From: Ascaris suum | Lineage: Eukaryota; Nematoda; Chromadorea; Rhabditida; Ascarididae | Reading direction: 5' to 3' | Length of the DNA stretch: 64,000 bases | NCBI GenBank assembly: GCA_013433145.1 | Contig: CM024170.1 | Span: forward strand, 6,804,366 to 6,868,365 | In this document: positions 1-13,900 of the stretch, piece after piece | Layout of the letters: every line of letters begins with the position of its first letter | Numbering within the stretch: the first letter of the stretch is position 1 | Made by a program: the position numbers and the translations under genes | Notes under the pieces: generated by a model | Database searches by the model: none | Told to the model about the DNA's origin: nothing | The model's input: the letters and a program-made list of their open reading frames with translations, nothing else

Positions 1-548
1 TCCCGTAACTAAAAGCTGGAATTTTTTCAAGAATATTCCCTAACAGCAATCAGATAAAGGCAAGGCGTTTTTGTATAATAACGAAAAGTTCTCAAATAAC
101 GCTCGGAAATTTTTATATTCAGTTGACTAATGGGGATATTATCATAAGCGGTTAGTGGTGAAACTGCTCTAAAATAATTAGTACTCCTCATTTATACATT
201 ATTCCTCAGCTTTTAAATCTTTCTTTTCTTTTGAGAAGCGGAAAAAATCTAAATTCAGGTGAGTTCAAAGTTCTAAGAGTGGCAGAAAGACTTAGTTGCC
301 ATTAGAAACTGAATTTTCCAAATTTCGTAATTGCAGTGGTGTGAAAAAATTTTGAGAAGATAAAGTAATAGTAGCTGTTGGGTGTTGATTAAATGCGAAG
401 GCGGTGCCGGTCATCACTGAGTTTAACTCCGCTCAACGCCAATCGAAAATAATCGCTCGTTTGCATTTCTTTGACCCCTTGCAGTGTTGTGTTAGAGCAC
501 CATACTAAATCTGCACACCACTCGCTTTCTCTCCTCGCTGTTTAGTGG

Positions 549-737
549 TCACGTGTCTGACGACATGTCTGACGTCTCAGTTTTCAGCTTATCAGTCGAC
601 GGAGCATCGCTTCTCAGTCGGTAACCAACCAAAGCAGAAAACATAAATGCGCCAATAGAACCAAATGCACACAATAGTTTTGTAGTCAATCCATTCGATG
701 GGAACAGTCCCCGCCCCTTATCATGTGGAATCTCCAC
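549..737 (-). CDS. small hydrophobic protein or 3' exon, function unknown
   Basis: I do not recognise this frame. It reads 62 codons to a TGA at 549-551. From the N terminus it has a Gly/Arg-containing stretch, one hydrophobic helix of about 20 residues (core LLCAFGSIGAFMFSALVG), a basic flank (YRLRS) and a hydrophilic Ser/Thr/Asp tail. That is the layout of a small single-pass membrane protein. The frame opens at a GTG, not an ATG, with an in-frame stop just upstream, so if real it is more likely a terminal exon than a complete gene. The nearest possible acceptor is poor. No neighbouring exon was found. Confidence 0.35.
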   Translation of the reverse strand: MEIPHDKGRGLFPSNGLTTKLLCAFGSIGAFMFSALVGYRLRSDAPSTDKLKTETSDMSSDT

Positions 738-2873
738 AATTCAGGCGGATTTAACCCGTCAGAATCTTTGCTTACGATTATCAAAATCCTCGAAATCACC
801 TCCCGTTTTTGCACCTGAATGTTTGCATAGATAGACAGGTTCATAGGTTGTAACCTTATCAACATATTAATACAGCGATTCTATGCGCTTTTTTGTTGGG
901 TGGTATACACCGATTTCGCACATCATTAATGAGTTCTAAACTATTTTATCTTCAGCAAATCAGTATATTCAAATTCGCGCGGAATTTCTGCTCGGCGAGA
1001 GTTTGCTGAATGTTCCTTGATCGACACTCGAACACAAGAAAGTGTCATCAGCTGGCACGACATAGCCTTTTGTGGTTGGCGTGGCTAATCAGCCAGTTTC
1101 GCCAACAAAAATTAAAGCATTCATAATGAGTGCACAATAATGCCCTATACTTGAAGTGAACTCATTGCCCTATAAACGAGCACTGTTCCACGAATCCGCT
1201 CAATCTAAAATGAGAATCCACTCGATAATAACTGCACACAGATATTCCCCTCACTTTAACATCTTATCGTACCTGGTGATCTTTTCTTCGAGATTGCATG
1301 GAACGGCGCGTACACTCACCGATCTCCACAACCCAAGCAACACAGCTAACCTTCACAAAGCGCTAAATCTAGTTTCTTACAAGCCACACGGACAAACAAG
1401 ACAACTTTAAAGTGAAAAGCCCTCGCGACGAGAGCAACAGACGCAGTAAGAGCTCCTTCTTGCGTTCCTCGCATTATGCTTGGAAATTTTTTGGTGGAAT
1501 AGTCCGAGCGATACACTAATTTAAGCGCTAAGGAAAGTCAGAGGGGGAAAGATTGGAAGGGAAAGTGGGAGATAAAGCGTCTCCTCAAAAGCAAGTTGTT
1601 GAAACATTAAACTAGTCCGTTCCTTTCTTTTTGGCAAAGACAACATTCGTACTGTCGAACGTCCCGAAGAACGTTTCGAGTCTGAATGCACTCTCAGTCA
1701 ACCACCGTCAACATATTCCTCACGCAGCATTTCCTTCCCGCTCCTTCCTCTTTTATTTCTCCCTTTCTTCCTGGAAGCCCTCTATTTACTACTTCCATAT
1801 TTCAGCTACCACTTTCTAATACTTTTTCCAAGGTCTTCTTTGTTCATTGCCATTGTGTTTATTTACGTGTGCATGTCAGCGTTCCACTGCCAACCTTTAA
1901 GTACTTCATCGCACACTTCGGTAAACGTCCATCTCGTTGACGACTCCTCTGTGGAGCTAGAAGCTACCTAACCGATTATACTGTGGACAATATGAATAAA
2001 AAATCGTCGACAATTTAGAGATGGCATGTGACCTTAGAAGTACCACTGCTGAGAAAAATTGGACTAAACTGAAGATGAGAGTTCACCGGAAATCGCTTGA
2101 AAAAGTGACACTTAAAGACTCGTCACCATTCATCGCAACAGTTCACCGATGAACTTTAATATCCAATTAAACAAAGAATCAACAAGCTTCTACGATAAGA
2201 CCTATCATAAAAACTCAGAGATACCCCACGGCGAATTCACGAAAGAGAACACAATTTCGCCCACATAAAACACTCCTTTCACAGACTTCTCCCCTTTGAT
2301 CACAATATTCGAATAAGACGATTCGATTTTTTCATGCATCTAAAATATTATTATACAACTGTTACACTTTGCTGAAATTTTTGCAAGAAATTTCGCCATT
2401 TTGTTAGAAATTTCAATAAATGCCGACATAAGAAAAGTGTACACCAACAGTCCAATTTTTTACACCTATCTTTCGCACTAGTTTCAACCGGAAGTCATTA
2501 CTTTTAATGCGATGGTGCCAGAAAATTCCAACATCTTACCACCAACAAAATAAATCTGAAGAGCGATAATGGCGAATTGAGAAAACAGATACGTGACTTT
2601 AAATCAAAAAACATGCCGGGGTGGATCACAAATAAAATGACGTCAACATATATGACAGAAGTAACACAAATCGAAAAAAAAGTACATTAAGGCAAACAAT
2701 GGCAGTGAGCAATTAAAATAATACAAGATAAACAAATAGTATATCTACAGAGCAGATCTTTTTCATAGCCGATTCAACGTACCTCCCTACCCACGCAGAA
2801 GATGTGTTTTATTTGAAATACTTCTTTGAAAGTAAGCCTGTTTAGGAGTAACTTTACTGCTGCCTAACAAGGT
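738..2873. other. intergenic, no supported gene
   Basis: Open frames on the plus strand at 1156-1410, 1631-1819 and 1686-1940 are short, lack family resemblance and have no convincing splice context. I see no RNA gene or repeat here. Confidence 0.5.
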
Positions 2874-2996
2874 ATGGGGACATGGATGGTGAGAAAGTTA
2901 TCTGTTTATATTTTAATCCTTGTGGCCATAATCACCGCCATCAAGGTATTGCGGCATGCGGGAACTGCCACAGGGAGGGAAGGTAGAGCCAGGTAA
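2874..2996 (+). CDS. short signal-anchor or signal-peptide ORF, possible first exon
   Basis: An ATG at 2874 opens a 40-codon frame to TAA at 2994-2996. The first residues MGTWMVRK are followed by a strongly hydrophobic run (LSVYILILVAIITAI) and then a basic tail ending GREGRAR. This is the pattern of a signal peptide or type II signal anchor. Two donors fall inside it: AAG|GTATTG after position 2945 (phase 0) and CAG|GTAAAT after 2992 (phase 2). It may therefore be the first exon of a secreted or Golgi protein. Downstream acceptors near 3204 and 3239 exist, but all three frames there look equally plausible, so no partner exon is assigned. Confidence 0.3.
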   Translation: MGTWMVRKLSVYILILVAIITAIKVLRHAGTATGREGRAR

Positions 2997-4879
2997 ATTG
3001 CAAAATCTATCTTAAAGGCGCACTTGCCAAACACGTCAAGCTTGGAGTCGCTTAGCTGCCGAATGAGTGCTTGAAACGACAACGATTAGTAGTGCGCTGC
3101 TAAAAATTGTTCCACGTGTACACTTCAGTTTGATGAGCTCAAGAAAATGACTGCTCGGTGTTTCCATCCAAGCAGGTAAACGTGCAATATAGGTTAATTT
3201 CTAGGTGAAAGTGTGGAAAAGAGTTGCGTCTCTTCCTAGAAGACGCCAAACTCAACCGTGCAGATGGCACAAGAAACTGCTGTGGACGACCCATTCATTG
3301 AAACTTAGATCACCGTTCTCTTCAGAGTGCGAGAATTACCGCTTGCTATCTACCTCCTCTTTCATTCCTCCACCTGCCACTCGAATTAATTGACAACTCT
3401 GCTGGGTGAGCAATGAAAATTTGTCAACTTTTCCCTTCATTTCACCTTGCAGTTGCAGTCAGTTGACAAATTCGGCAAATCCCTATCCATCCTTCCCTCA
3501 ACTATTTTCTCAGAACATTAAAGAGCCATACTGACGCAGAGATCACTTCGACTAAAACAATGTTTGAGATCCTCTTAAATTTAGGGACACGGAAGAGGAG
3601 GGGGCGGCGACAAGCGCTTCGTAGAGAAAATTTGATTGAAGCAATGAGTACTTTCCTAGCAATCTGCAAAGAAGAATTTAATAGGTACAATATGCTAAAC
3701 GCTTGATTGAGCAGCATGCTGTAAAATTCTTTGCCATTTAGAGCAGCCCGCCCCCCTTATCCTCCAAGCCCGTCCCCTCATTCAAGCATGAATCGAAGTC
3801 TTTTTACAGTAACTATCTAAGCAAAATTACTCGTCGTTCCAAAGTGACTTTACAGAAAAAAAGCAATTGAAAGTGCACAATCAACAAGGAAGAAGAAAAC
3901 ATAAATTCGTGAAAGCTGCAAGATGGTTTCTATTCGCTAAAATGCCTTTCGCTTCTTTCACAACCGAAATAACGGAATATCATTTCTCGGATGCGGATCA
4001 CTTTAGGGAGTTAAAATTGCCCGTGTGATCAGTAGTCGGTCTTCGAATTAAAACCTCTCACGATATTCTCGTCCCTTTTCAAAAAACTCTTCTTTACATC
4101 CCTATAATTGACATATAAATAACAATTCAAATGGCGTCATAATCCTCTCATCAATTCACAGGTGAATTTAAAATAAGGAATGAATGAATGAAATGCATAA
4201 ATTAGCAATTATATCCCTCACCTGTCAGAAAGGCCAACCAATGGCATAGTGCAAATAACATTATTTGGGAAACTTATCATTGTTATCACTATAGAGCTGA
4301 TAAATTTGTTCTGCTATACTAAGTAACGAACAAGAAGCGTTTCACCAATCTAAAAAAATAAGTTGTTCCACCCAACTGCAAACAGCTATTCAAACCTGGG
4401 AAGGTGGCAGAGTTCCGTGATTAGAATTTCAACAATTCACTAGCAAGAAGAAGAAATAACAGACAATCGTAAGTGACATCAACTCCGATGAGACGAGATA
4501 TTCGAGTTCACGTCACCTCCTCATCCAGTTGTGTGTTCGGTGCGATGACCGTTTTATTTACATGCAACTGACTTGCATGGAGTGTCTTCTGGCTGCATCC
4601 CAAGAAAAATCGACGGTACTGAAATTCATAATGTTCTGTTATATCCCACCAATTCAAGCAGATTACATGAAAAACAATTTAAATCTGTTCTGGCGTAATT
4701 GGTGGAACGTCATGGGGGTTGGTGTATGTTTCGTAATGGAGGAGCGGCTACGGCCAGCGTTTTATGACGACACTCTACAGGATCACTAGAAACAGTCTGA
4801 ACAATTGGACACTGAAATTGGTAGGAAAACAGACCCCGAACAACAATAAAAATAATGCAGCATTCTCCACTCCGTACAG
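2997..4879. other. intergenic, no supported gene
   Basis: AT-rich sequence between the small ORF and the 3' end of the RAD9 gene. No convincing exon, RNA gene or repeat was seen. Confidence 0.4.
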
Positions 4880-4945
4880 CTAAAATTTCGTTTCGGGACC
4901 GCTTGGGTTTTCTTGGCTGACCTTTTTGACGATATCCTCGATGCG
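4880..4945 (-). CDS. hpr-9: RAD9 last exon, candidate
   Basis: Twenty-one codons plus TAG, in phase 0 after GAGCAG. It reads RIEDIVKKVSQENPSGPETKF. The sequence is charged and helix-like and fits the phase of the previous exon, but this tail is not conserved enough to prove it. Confidence 0.45.
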   Translation of the reverse strand, partial: RIEDIVKKVSQENPSGPETKF

Positions 4946-7900
4946 CTGCTCAGGGTTAAAAAATCAGAGTGCACTATATATGAGGGTAGATCGAGCGAAT
5001 GAATGTGACCATATATTCATGTCTGACCAAAACTTCTCGTTACATAAGACGGATCAGTTCCGATTCACGAACCCCCTTTTTTAATTATTCCCGCTCCTCC
5101 TTGACAATACCTATTCAACTGTTCCCCTTCTACAACTCAAAGGAGTCATCGAATGTTATTCAGCACAGTCAAAACTTACTACGTACTAATATCTAAAACA
5201 CCATTCGATCACCTTCCCTCCTCCCTTATTCTTTTCTAGACATCCTTCCTCTTTAACGTTTGATCATTGTACAACCATCAAATGCATGTCATTTTCATCA
5301 GTGTTGCCATAACGTAAAATCACATAAAAAGAGACCGATTTAGTGGGTGGTGGCGATGGGCTCTCTGGGAAGACCTCGTCGTCGCTCTCATTTGGAGTAG
5401 CATTCTCACGCGATGCTCCATTTATGCTAATTCGCGCAGTCTCTTCAGCATCAGCCTCCTTCGCATTCCCATCACCTCTAAAATGCACAAGTGCTCGTTT
5501 TGAAAATTCCGCTCATTCTGCTTAGTTTCTTAGCGAATTCTCAGCGTTGTGCATATTTTCTTTCACGCTGATGCAAAAAAGCCGAACACAGTAATGCACA
5601 GGTAAACAGCAGCGATAAACAACCAATGCCAGCAGAAATAATATTGCTGTAAGTTACCCGCACGTGTTTTGTGCCTCTGAGAAACCTCCCATTCCTCATT
5701 GTTTCTGAATGCAAATCTTGTCCTTCAGCTCAGCAATACATTGACCGGACCATCAGCGATACTCGATCAGCACTAGCCAGGAAGTTACCGTTGATTTGCC
5801 GATTATTTATTCTTCAATTAGTATTACCTTACTCTGCTTCTACAATAATAAATCATCGTCTGAGCCATACGGTTTTGTGAATTTGTTTAGAGAGGAAGGG
5901 GAAGAGAGAGAAGATATGTAATTTATGAGGAGAGGAACCGAAGAGATAATTTCCTGTGACTTGTACATATGCGAATGAATAATAAACAACAAAAGAAAGG
6001 TAAAAATGCATGATTTCAAGAAAAATGTTCACTAAAAAAGAGCGAATACATACGCCGGTTTTGTCGAGGATTTGCCAAGCCCACTTGTTGACGCTTCATC
6101 CCGTTGACTCCTTGGCGGGGTGTGTTGCAGTAACGATGAGTTTTGTGCTCTACCAAAGGCGCTTGTTTGTGCTCTATTAGGTGATGGGATCTTTGTTCTC
6201 GTCGACGGTGGAGTTGTTCGTGATCTTATCATTGAAATCATCGAATCTTCCACAAAGGAGCGTTTTCCATCTATGTTCTCTTCTAGCTCTTCATGCATGG
6301 TAAAGTCACCTGCTTCAATTGGTGCAGAACCATTATTTACACCAGAAGAAGACGTAGGGGTTTTTTCATGGAGCCCTGTGGCATTTCTGTGTGGTGCAAC
6401 CCTAGATGGTGGAGGGGGTGTTAAGGGTAAACTGCCATCATCCAAGTAAGGACTCGCAGAAGGAACCGAATAATCGCGGCTTAGTGAAGGAGGTGGAGTT
6501 GTTGAATGTGGCCTCTTAGGTCTAGCCGATCCACTAGATGCCACTTCAGATTCCACTTCCATTGGAGCACCATAATTAGGTTCAATTATTGAATTGTTCA
6601 AATCGACAGTCGCCACGACCAACTCAGCCGTGAAGTTCACATCGCTCTCCAAAGCAATTACCATCGGACTGCAAAACAGTTCTTAATTCGTTTAAGAACA
6701 CATCGCCCTCGAAACATAAAAGGGGTCCAAGAGATGGGAAGAAATATAACGAGTGCAAAACAGTGAACGTTTGTAGAGAACCAACAGTCCAGGAGACAGA
6801 CAAAAAACAACTAGGCGAGCCACCAGTTTTAGATCAAGGAAAATCACGAAAGGCTGACCAAGACAATCTGCTGTTTGAAAAGAAATCGGCATTCGTTTAC
6901 CGATTACTTCCATCATTTTCGTTTACTTCAATTTAGCAGTAATGAACTACTTCTTTAATATTGCGGACACCGCACCATGTTCATAGGTAGATCTGGCTGG
7001 GCCTCACATCACTCACTAGACTCAACAACGATCGGACACCAATTGCTTGCACCGTGCACCGCCCACATATGAGCAGTCATCACAGGCCAACCACGTAAAC
7101 AATTCGCCTAGATCCTTGCTCTTGCCGACCGAAAACTTTAGCAAGTTTATCTTCTGTGTAGGCTCTTCGCCAATTTGGTGGCGTCACATCCACCGACCAC
7201 TGCACTCGGTTAACATTTTTGAATGACGGCCTGGCCCGTTATGCTCAATTTTTCTTAATACCGTCCTCAGTGTTACCGACTTTACACAGATATGCACCAC
7301 ATGCGCGCAGCTCTGACACGACAAATTACTAACAGTGAGTTTGAGTTTTGTGCACCAATACCTCGTCTTTAACGCACCGGAATAATATAAAAATATTTTA
7401 AAAAAGGTAAGCAAATAAAATGAGTGACAATTTTTGATATCACATCTGACATATGAGATTTTCAGGGTCGCCAAGCAGCAGTTCATTCATCAAAGCTGAA
7501 AGTGATCCTTATCAATTGGTCAGACTGTGCTCTCCAGTTGTTAAGAGAGAAAAGAGTAAAACCACAATGTAAAAAAATGCTGCTAGGACAGTCGGACTAA
7601 GCGCATACCATCCATTTGCACAGTTCCCCTTTCTTAACGAAATGCGCAAAGTCGTCGGTAAACATTGCAAGCTTATTATTAACTGAAATGAAATCCGAAC
7701 AATTCTGCAAAATTGAACAATAAAGTTGCACATAAAACTTGCAAATCCTATATGCAAAAATGCTAATCGCTTATAAAAATAAATTTACATTTTGCCACTG
7801 ACCAATGAGTTCTTTCATTTTTTTCGCGCAAAGAATACATGCATTTGTTGATCGGTGTAGAACGAAACTATCATCGTGACTCATAGGAAGATGTCAAGGT

Positions 7901-10900
7901 GCACATACCTGCCCGGCTGATCGAAATAAATACTGATCGGAGCCTGATAAGTTTCCGCAAAACTTACAAAAGCCTAAAAACCAACGATGTTACTGAGAAC
8001 TAAATTCACTGATATGTTTAAAAAGTAGCACTGCTACCACAAGTGTGCGTCGGCATTACTTTTAATGCTCGTGATAGGCTCACATCATTATTAAGAAATC
8101 AACGCAACCAAGCAAAGACGGAGGCGTGATCTGACCCCGTTCCCGCATATTTCCACTCCCCATTTCTATCTCCCTTCAGCAAGCATATAATCACTCATAA
8201 TCACTCCCACTTACGATATCACAACCTTGTGAGACCGATCGAAACAAATTGGCCGACCTGTAATCATACGGCCTTAATAACACTCACTGCATCAAAAAAA
8301 AAACTACGCAAAGTACGCTGATGGGAGCTGCGGGAAGGAGGGGGGGGGGGGGGGTAGTCATTATCCCTCTCCCATCACTACTGCAGAAGTTTTCATACAA
8401 CTCACGCCGCATTCCAGCAAGACGCTTTGGCTCTTGCGACTTCCCAGATGATTTTGTATTTTTTGGATTAAGAGTGATGGTTAGCAAGCAAACAACCCGA
8501 CCGCCTTTTAAGCCCCATTCCTCACTACTCAAAAACTTCTGCAAAACATCACTCCCTTACCTTCACGAAGATTTGAGGTGAACCACAAATCTTGTTGTTT
8601 TCTTGCACGATCGAAGATTTGATAATTCCTACCAAACTATATGCTTATTTACCTGTTGATGCGCTAACAGTGGATTCAATACCTTAGAAGCACATCATTG
8701 GAAACCGTCATGTAAATGTTTAGCATTTACAATCTCCTCTGGATTTCTATCAGCTTTCAGCAACAATCATATCTGAATCTGAGCTCAACAGTATCAAACG
8801 GCTCTTTTTTTCACCCTGTACATGTACGCAGGTTTGCTTATTCTAGAGGTATGCTGAAATTATTAGGGCTAAACACATTCTAGACAGCAGGTGTTATGGG
8901 GTCGAAACTTTGCTGTGTCTAAATGAGGAATAACTTTTATGCGAAGGAAAAAATAGAAATGAGTGACCGAATCAACTAAATAAATCTACTGAATGAACGC
9001 CGCCCACATAGTCGCAATTCAAAACATTAAAAAGAAATGTGCATTTGCATCGAACAATATCTTAATGGGGAAGTGGTAGTTGAGCAATTTGAGAACAAAA
9101 CATTTCGATGCCTCATCCTAACCTAACGAAATAAACGACTTTAAAATGGGGGAGGGGGTAAGCGATCTTTTAGCAAAAAGTTATCAGTTTTCTCTCTTCT
9201 GAGCTGAGAGACGATGCATCACATTAAATCAAACTAAAACATTCTGCATCCCCTCCCTATCTCACCTAACACCTGAGCACAATGAACTCATATACAGTAG
9301 ATTATGTCATTTAAGACCTCAAGTTGCATCAACATTCAGCCAAAGGAAATCACACCTTGAATTCCTTGAGGATAACGGTGACTTCAGTAGCCTTTGGAAC
9401 AGTATACCTATCAAACTCCGACAGTGATATTTTCGCTTCCGTTTTCATTGTTTTATCTGGCTCTGCAACGCATTAAATGTACTATCAAGTGATGTAAGGA
9501 TGCGCCTTTATAAGCGTTATGATGATACGATGCTTTGGAGAAGTGCATAAAAACAACTTCTACTTCAAACGTCCAAATAATCTGGCAATGAATTTAGACA
9601 ATTATCCTCTCCGACTACTTTAGTGAAGTGTGCTACCGCGTTGAAAAATGACAAAAAGCGGTGGGAATGATAAACTTCGAAAACTTAGAGCTGCAATAGT
9701 CTTCCCGGAAAAATTTTTTCCCCATAAAAGACTCTAAACAAGTGACGTAATGAGTAGATTAGGTGACACAAATATAGATACCGAGTTCTCTTGAAGTGAA
9801 GTTGCGCAGCATGAACGAATCGCTCTTTGCACAGAGCATCACCTCCTCGCTATTCCGATGCATTTGGGTGAACAAATTCGATAGGGTGCTGCAAACAGAA
9901 GATATTCTATAAAGTCTTAGTAAAATCTCCTCCTTACACCTCCCCCCCCCCTTCAACTCATACTCAGCAACTCGTGTTTATCTCTCATTATTTTCTTTCA
10001 TATTTCCTGCAGTGGTGTGTTGTCCTGGTCGCAAAACCGCAATTATTCAAGTTGTTCTCATCCAACTTCCTTCGTCGTCCCTCTCCCATCTCTCCTTCAA
10101 AATACGCCTTCACATGCTGCAGTTCTGCACTGAAAATACGCCATCCTTCAAAATATGCTGTAGTTCTATCTGCACTGAAATTCAGACTGCACCTGAACGA
10201 TTACACTACCTCCCACAGTAGTTCCCTCCCCCTCCATTGCCAGCATTCTATGGATAAACGTGCGAAAGAAATGACTGAAATAAGTGATAAATAAGGTATA
10301 TAAAACGATCAAAACAATCGGGTTATAAGAAAATGAAGTAACTGACACTGAAGGCACTACGATGCAATCAACGAGGTCGGTCTTGTTAACGATGTTCCTG
10401 AACGCAGTTGTACAATCCAGAAACGGAATCTCATGCCACTTAATTACATCTGCAAAACGGCCGAATTTGAGCACCGTTTTCTGCGTTTCAATAAATGAAA
10501 AAAATCGGACGAGAATAAGAGGTGATCCAAGAAATAAGCACGATCAGCCTCAACGAACGAAAAAAACAAACAAATGAAGTGATTCTTACTGGAGGATCCA
10601 GGTCTTGCTTTCCCAATATTGCCTTCAGCACAGACACACGGAGAAATGTTTCACAGATAAAAGCAGAGGGAAAGGGGAGCGAGAAAAACGGTTGCGAATC
10701 GCGTCGATGACGCGCTAAGGAAACCAAATTGAAAATCGACAGTCTCTCAAAGGAATGTTGACACTTCAAAGACACTTCAACAAACGACAAGCAAACTAAC
10801 TCTCAACGTGGAAAAACATACGAAGAATACCTGTTGCCTTAAACTTCTGCAATATGTCGACCAGAAATGCCGCGAATCAGCAGCCAACCCATCCCGACGT

Positions 10901-13900
10901 TCAACAAAACACGTAAAACTCATTTTCAAGGAAATTCATTGTTGTCGTACTCTCTGACGCTTATCTTTCCAGAGGGTCAATGAGTGGACTGCTACTGTGA
11001 GCAAGTTTTGATGCGAGTCATAGACAAACTTCTAGTATATACCCCTGCAGAATTCAAACACTGCTTACGAGAGGACCCAAATACTTGAAAGCTGAAGCGG
11101 ACAACGAAGCCGAAAAACTGGTTCTTAGCAAAAGAAAAACTTCGTTTCTTTCCTCATTTAACTGTGCATAGAAAGGAGGGTTGAGGAGGAGGGGGAGGGG
11201 GATTTAGCTGATTGGGGATTTAGTCGATTATCTCTTCTATTTGCTTTCCACCAGTTCTGTCTGTCATTTCCAGATATTTCACAGTGAATATGCACCATTA
11301 AAGAAAGAAAATGTGTCGTAAGGATTGCATAATGATTCTAAAAATCGGTGAAATAAAGAACAACGAGGAGGAGAGAACATTCGTATGGAAATTTGACAGG
11401 AATTAACCGATAGCGCTGTTTATTAATGGTCATATATTAAAGAGGAATTAATTTCATGGTAACAGAATATGCCCTCTCATAGGTGAAAAATGTTCACTGC
11501 CGCTGTCCACCTATGGCCACTAAACCCCAATAGTGACCACTGAAGAGTGCTGAAACTTGCCCTGAGTCGATGAGAGCATTCGTACATCAAATATGCTCAT
11601 ATTGGTGTTCTGTTCTTCCTAATATTGGATGGCTAAAAAATTTGGGTGTAGAATGGGATCATTGATGTTCAGCATCACTAGCGATAATCTCACAGTGCCA
11701 ATAATGATCCGTAGGCAACGACTGTGGCGATCGCAGATGAGGCACTCTCCCGGACGGTATTCCTTACTAGATGAGAGGACACTCAACTGAAATTTAAGGA
11801 ACATAAATTAAGGACTACCATATGTATGTGTGAGCTGTACAAGCATTGAGTCGGCCCGTGGATTTATATACATTCTGCACGACAACACCGCCTTATCTAT
11901 GGTTCGCACACTTCGAAACGCTGATAATGCACACTGCAAATGTTGCCTTTTATCACTGTAGAGCCCAAACTTCCGGCCACATGTCCACGAACAATGTTTT
12001 AGTAAAGGCCCGGAAGCAATATTTTATTCACTACAAAAATGTTTTTAAGATACTGAACTCCGTCAAAACTGTTTTCAAGGAAAGAGAGAAGAAGGTTCCA
12101 GGACACTCAGTGAGTGCACTTGGGAAGAACATTCTGAAGTTCGCATCATAAGCTCTTGGAGATTTCAGCAACCACGTTGGACTGACTCGCTGTGAATATC
12201 CTCAATTTCCAAACTTTAGACGAAACCAGATTAATTTGTGCCGCCGAAAGAAAGATTGTAGCCTCGGAATTGATTCTTCAGACATAATTTCGACGGACCG
12301 AATTGTACTCGAAATGGGATTGTATTTCCGATGATGTAAGTGACTTAATCTAAACTCATAGAAGAAAAGAAATGGTACAGCGAAAAGAGATCGGTTACGT
12401 CGATCACCAACAAAGATTATTAAAAGAACGTCTTCAAAGGAGACCTTCATTGAAATCCTGCAAAGGTTGTATTCGTCATTTCTGATACGCCTCACATCAC
12501 AACACACAAAGAATGTACTCGAGAACAGAAACGTCGCATACGCCGACTTGCTTGAATTGAGTGCTCGTAATGCCAGCTGAAATGCTAACTGAAATCATAA
12601 AAGCTTTTCTCTTAAACGATCCCCGATCAGATCAATCGATGCCAATCAATAATGCTTACGAGCAATCGATTCGTCGATTAACCCGCAACTGCGGTTGAGT
12701 TTCCTATCGACAAAAAACTATAGAACGAATGATCAAAGCAATCGTTGTTAAATGAAAAGCGCAATGAGGACTTCAGTTAAAAGTTATGTCGACCTTTGAA
12801 AGACTTATAAAAGAAGGAACGCTTGTGCTAAGAATATAAAACAACTGTAGAGGTGGTCTCATGATTCCGATCGAGAGGGAGATCATCATTGCTTCAGGCT
12901 ATAGCCAAAAACTAAGTACGTTTATGAAGAAAAATAACGCAGCGATGCTTACCCCCTCTTCGTTCGGTTCCAAGTATAACTCTTCACCGACTCGATTCAA
13001 TGCCAAAATTGAACGCGCAAATACTGAAAATTAAACGCAATCAGTGTATTGTCACGTATATAGGCGCAATCCCCCTTCCTCTCCTCTCCCCTCCCCACCC
13101 ACTCCCCTCCTCCCCTTCAATTGTAAAAAAAATTCTGCATAACATGCATAGAATTTTTTTAGCTCGTCGCTGTTTCTGAATTATTAAGGTTGTTATCGTT
13201 TTATTTACGACAGTTCTAAAGTTAATTTTGCGCTCATCCCTTCAAAATACGAATTCCTTATCTTCTTTGTCATTTCATTTCACCTCCCTTCCTCAAGTGA
13301 AAATGTGGAATTACCTATAAACGACCGCGAGCTTTCTGTAAAGGAAAATACCCGACTTTATTAAATTCGATAAAAAGCTAACCTCGTTTTATTTCCAAAT
13401 GAAGAAAAATTTCAAAACATTTGAGCAAAATAAAAAGCAAGAACATAAAAACAAATTTTGACATTACAGTGATAACAATAGCTGTACTGCATTTCTTCAA
13501 GTAACAGTAATAAAATAATACAGCAACCAATAATTTTACATTGCTTTCAATTTTTATTCATTTTTCAAAGCGGGATTATCGTGATTTTATTGAGTTCAAA
13601 TCGATAGAGTAGCCGATATTATTACCTCTGAAATTGCCATGCATAGTGAAGCATGCGCCACCTGTAATATCTCTGTCTGTATCTTCATTCTGTTGGTCGT
13701 TCATTCGGTCAGGTCACATACGAGAATGCGATATCCAACGACCCGACAGTACGCTGAAAGCTTTTCCTGCAAGGAGGGCGCAACAATCCGTCGCTAAAGC
13801 ATGCATTCATTCGCTTTTAATTCATTAAAGAGAAAGCCTTTGCATCCTTTCAAACAATCACAGACGAGTCACTCGTGTTAAGTACACGTGAGCAGTTGCT

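Noticed and set aside
6120..6449. Plus-strand frame of 109 codons
   Set aside because: Shadow of the Ser/Pro-rich RAD9 exon on the other strand.
7277..7342. Plus-strand exon-like interval (CYRLYTDMHHMRAAL) with CCTCAG and GTGAGT borders
   Set aside because: Lies inside the RAD9 gene on the opposite strand and has no partner exons or family match.
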